Assembly (NCBI GenBank): GCA_023434265.1
Contig: JAEYTA010000078.1
Span: 1-8,797 of the forward strand
Direction: 5' to 3'
Source of the DNA: Pseudomonadota bacterium
GTDB lineage: Bacteria; Pseudomonadota; Alphaproteobacteria; Caulobacterales; Caulobacteraceae
Length of the DNA stretch: 8,797 bases
In this document: positions 6,993 to 8,797 of the stretch, piece by piece
How positions within the stretch are numbered: the stretch's first letter is position 1
Layout: each line of letters starts with the position of its first letter
Notes under the pieces: generated by a model
The model's input: only the letters and a program-made list of their open reading frames with translations
Databases searched by the model: none
What the model was told of the DNA's origin: nothing
Translations under genes and position numbers: made by a program

Positions 6993-7697
6993 CTAGTCCG
7001 GCAGACGGTAGCGGACCGTGAAGGTGACCCGCGCGCCGGTGGCGGCGCCGTCGACCTCGCGGGGCGACACCCGGGCCCGACGGGCACCCGCGATGGCGGC
7101 CTGACCGAAGCCAGCTCCCGAGGGATCCTCCGACTCGATCCGGCAATCCGTCACGCTGCCGTTCGGATTGACGAGGCAGTTGAGAACGACGGTGCCGCTC
7201 TCGACGCCGCGCGACAGGGCGCGCTCCGGGAACTCAACGGTCGGTTGACGCGACCAGCTGGGGTTCCGGATCACCGACGGCCGCGGCGGAGCCGGCGGAG
7301 CCGGCGGCGGCGGCGGGCCGGGAACGATGACGGGCGGACCCGTGTACTCGACCCGATCCTCCTTCTTCGTCGGCTCGATCGGCAGCGTCACCGGAGGCGG
7401 CGGCGCGTTCGGGACGACGACCGGGGGACGCACCTGCAGCTTGGGCGGCGGGGGCGTGTCCGGCGGAGGCGGCGGCGGCGGAGGCGGAGGCGGCGGCGGA
7501 ACCGGCTCGATGATCTCCACGTCCACCGACTCGTCCGAGTACTCCTTCATCTGGATCTCGAACCGGGCCTTCATGAAGTAGAAGGCCAGGATGGCGAAGA
7601 CGATGGAGACGACGACCAGACTGGCGACCACGACGCCCATGGGCACCTTGGTCTTCGGCGGATCGTACCTGGACCGGTGGTATTCGATATCTGTCAT
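6993..7697 (-). CDS. tonB: Energy transducer TonB
   Basis: TonB spans the periplasm and passes energy from ExbB/ExbD to outer-membrane TonB-dependent receptors. The 234-residue protein shows a short cytoplasmic N-terminus, one membrane anchor (about residues 20-42), a long Pro-rich spacer with a run of about 13 prolines at 67-79 and further proline clusters to residue 140, and a C-terminal TonB domain (about 152-234: PTVEFPERALSRGVESGTVVLNC onwards in two parts, ending VTFTVRYRLPD). The usual YP motif is FP here. Two cysteines, C174 and C185, flank the hairpin VNPNGSVTD and could form a disulphide, as in other alphaproteobacterial TonB proteins I recall. The start follows exbD after 14 bases, with only a weak ribosome binding site (GGGTGA). 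Last gene of the operon, followed by the terminator. Confidence 0.93.
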   Translation of the reverse strand: MTDIEYHRSRYDPPKTKVPMGVVVASLVVVSIVFAILAFYFMKARFEIQMKEYSDESVDVEIIEPVPPPPPPPPPPPPPDTPPPPKLQVRPPVVVPNAPPPPVTLPIEPTKKEDRVEYTGPPVIVPGPPPPPAPPAPPRPSVIRNPSWSRQPTVEFPERALSRGVESGTVVLNCLVNPNGSVTDCRIESEDPSGAGFGQAAIAGARRARVSPREVDGAATGARVTFTVRYRLPD

Positions 7698-7711
7698 GCT
7701 TTCACCCGGTC

Positions 7712-8149
7712 CTACTGCGTCGACGTGTCCTCGCCGACCAGGGCCACGGAATAGAAGCCGTTGTCCTGGAGCGAGTTCATGACCTGCATGAAGTCGCCGT
7801 AGCGAGTCTGCTGGTCGGCGCGGATGAAGATACGCTCATCCGCCGGGTTGCGTCGGCCGATCTGGGTCGAGAGCTCGGCCCCGACCTGATCGATGTCCAC
7901 CGGGAAGTCGCCGATGTAGGCCCGACCATTGTCCTGGATGGACACGTAGATCGGCACCGGCGGGTTCTCTTGGGGCGGAGCGACCGCACGCGGCAGTTTC
8001 ACCTCAACGTTCACGCTGGCGAGCGGGGCCGCCACCATGAAGATGATGAGCAGAACCAGCATGATATCAACGAAAGGCGTGACGTTGATTTCCGAGTTCT
8101 GCTCGATGGCGTACTTGCCGCCGCCGCCGCCTGAAATCTTGGCGGCCAT
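7712..8149 (-). CDS. exbD: ExbD biopolymer transport protein (ExbD/TolR family)
   Basis: This 145-residue inner-membrane protein forms, with ExbB, the proton channel that powers TonB. It has a short cytoplasmic Gly-rich N-terminus, the signature EINVTPFVDIMLVLLIIFMV (residues 20-39) containing the single membrane helix with the essential aspartate D28 (equivalent to D25 of E. coli ExbD), and a periplasmic domain (about 45-145) with VPIYVSIQDNGRAYIGD and ADQQTRYGDFMQVM. It starts 5 bases after the exbB stop, and the ribosome binding site (AAGGGGG) lies within the last exbB codons, which indicates translational coupling. TolR is the alternative within the family, but the adjacent tonB argues for ExbD. 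Confidence 0.93.
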   Translation of the reverse strand: MAAKISGGGGGKYAIEQNSEINVTPFVDIMLVLLIIFMVAAPLASVNVEVKLPRAVAPPQENPPVPIYVSIQDNGRAYIGDFPVDIDQVGAELSTQIGRRNPADERIFIRADQQTRYGDFMQVMNSLQDNGFYSVALVGEDTSTQ

Positions 8150-8154
8150 CCGGG

Positions 8155-8797
8155 TTACGCCCCCTTGTCGAGGTTACGCGAGATCGCGTTCATCAGCTCG
8201 GCGTTGAAGCCGTCCGAACGGGTGCCGTAGGCCGCGATGCGCGTGTTGAAGTAGTTGAAGAAGATCACCGCCGGGATAGCGGCGAACAGACCGATGCCGG
8301 TGGCCAGCAGGGCCTCGGCGATACCCGGAGCCACGACGGCCAGGTTGGTCGTGTTGGTGTTCGCGATGCCGATGAACGAGCGCATGATGCCGTACACGGT
8401 GCCGAACAGACCGATGAACGGGCCGGTCGAACCGACCGAGGCCAGGAACTGCTGGCCACCCGACAGGCGCTTGGCCAGGCCCGACTGAACCGCCGACACG
8501 GCGGTCTGAGCGCGGTACAGGGCCGAGTCGCGGTGGTCGCCGGTCACGGACAGGCCGGCCTGACGCGACAGCTCGATCTCGTCGGTGGCCGCGGCGGCCA
8601 TGTCGGCCAGCGGGTTGCCTTCGAACTCGTCAGCCGTGGCCACGCGGCGCATGTCGGCGATGGTGCGGGCGCCGCGGAACGATTCCAGGAACTGGTCGGT
8701 CTTGCGGTTCAGGGCGCCGAACTCGAACAGCTTGATGAGCAGCAGGGTCCACGAGAAGACCGAGGCCAGCACCAGGCCGATCATCACGACCTTCACG
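8155..8797 (-). CDS. exbB: ExbB proton-channel protein (MotA/TolQ/ExbB family), N-terminus outside the window
   Basis: It forms the multimeric inner-membrane motor that uses the proton gradient to drive TonB. The frame runs off the right edge; the GTG at 8796 reads KVVMIGLVLASVFSWTLLLIKLFEF, which is the interior of the first membrane helix, so the true start lies upstream. Visible are helix 1, a cytoplasmic loop (about residues 27-115 of the visible part), and helices 2 and 3 with the hallmark GSTGPFIGLFGTVYGIM and ALLATGIGLFAAIPAVIFF segments; the threonines in LFGTV and LLATG match the channel-lining threonines of E. coli ExbB. It ends LDKGA, then TAA. TolQ is the alternative, but the order exbB-exbD-tonB favours ExbB. 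About 213 residues are visible. Confidence 0.92.
   Translation of the reverse strand, partial: VKVVMIGLVLASVFSWTLLLIKLFEFGALNRKTDQFLESFRGARTIADMRRVATADEFEGNPLADMAAAATDEIELSRQAGLSVTGDHRDSALYRAQTAVSAVQSGLAKRLSGGQQFLASVGSTGPFIGLFGTVYGIMRSFIGIANTNTTNLAVVAPGIAEALLATGIGLFAAIPAVIFFNYFNTRIAAYGTRSDGFNAELMNAISRNLDKGA

Noticed and set aside
7440..7505. Trinucleotide GGC/GGA repeat as a separate repeat element
   Set aside because: It is the coding sequence of the TonB proline run (CCG/CCT codons read on the minus strand) and needs no other explanation.
6030..7754. 574-residue open frame on the plus strand across the M48 and tonB genes
   Set aside because: It is antisense to two clearly identified genes, crosses the terminator, and consists of low-complexity Arg/Gly runs opposite the TonB proline codons.

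Overview
The window is about 8.8 kb of very GC-rich DNA (around 70% by eye) from an alphaproteobacterium, most likely of the Caulobacterales (Brevundimonas- or Caulobacter-like). This rests on a DUF1489 gene, an alphaproteobacterial type of tRNA-His (A73, U72, no encoded G-1), a promoter resembling the Caulobacter housekeeping consensus, and an exbB-exbD-tonB cluster. It looks like ordinary chromosomal backbone. I see no insertion sequence, prophage, CRISPR array, toxin-antitoxin pair or defence gene, and no convincing undescribed multi-gene system.

Left part (1-3192): the 3' nearly full-length portion of a biotin-dependent acyl-CoA carboxylase alpha subunit (3-methylcrotonyl-CoA type favoured) is translationally coupled to a small exported protein of unknown function. 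That small gene runs tail to tail into a reverse-strand ABM-fold monooxygenase-like gene with a Tat-like leader; the two stop codons share the bases CTAG. The ABM gene is divergent from a DUF1489 gene across 72 bases.

Middle part (3192-5936): a G-rich, CTAG-studded inverted repeat separates DUF1489 from a 615-residue cyclic-nucleotide-binding/patatin-like phospholipase. The 3' end of that gene overlaps by 149 bases, antisense, a Tam-type trans-aconitate methyltransferase. Just upstream of tam on the same strand is tRNA-His(GTG) with its own promoter. A GNRA-capped hairpin between the two includes the tam Shine-Dalgarno sequence.

Right part (5937-8797): a second G-rich repeat with inverted arms lies between the tRNA promoter and the 3' end of an M48 metalloprotease lipoprotein gene. 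Beyond that, all on the minus strand, come a strong intrinsic terminator and the exbB-exbD-tonB operon that the terminator closes. ExbB and ExbD form the proton-driven motor in the inner membrane and TonB passes the energy to outer-membrane TonB-dependent receptors. exbB is cut by the window edge.

The points most worth a second look are the two G-quadruplex-capable intergenic repeats, the non-canonical tRNA-His, the hairpin over the tam ribosome binding site, the antisense-overprinted C-terminal tail of the patatin protein, and the two well-placed ribosome binding sites in the ABM gene (with and without the export leader).
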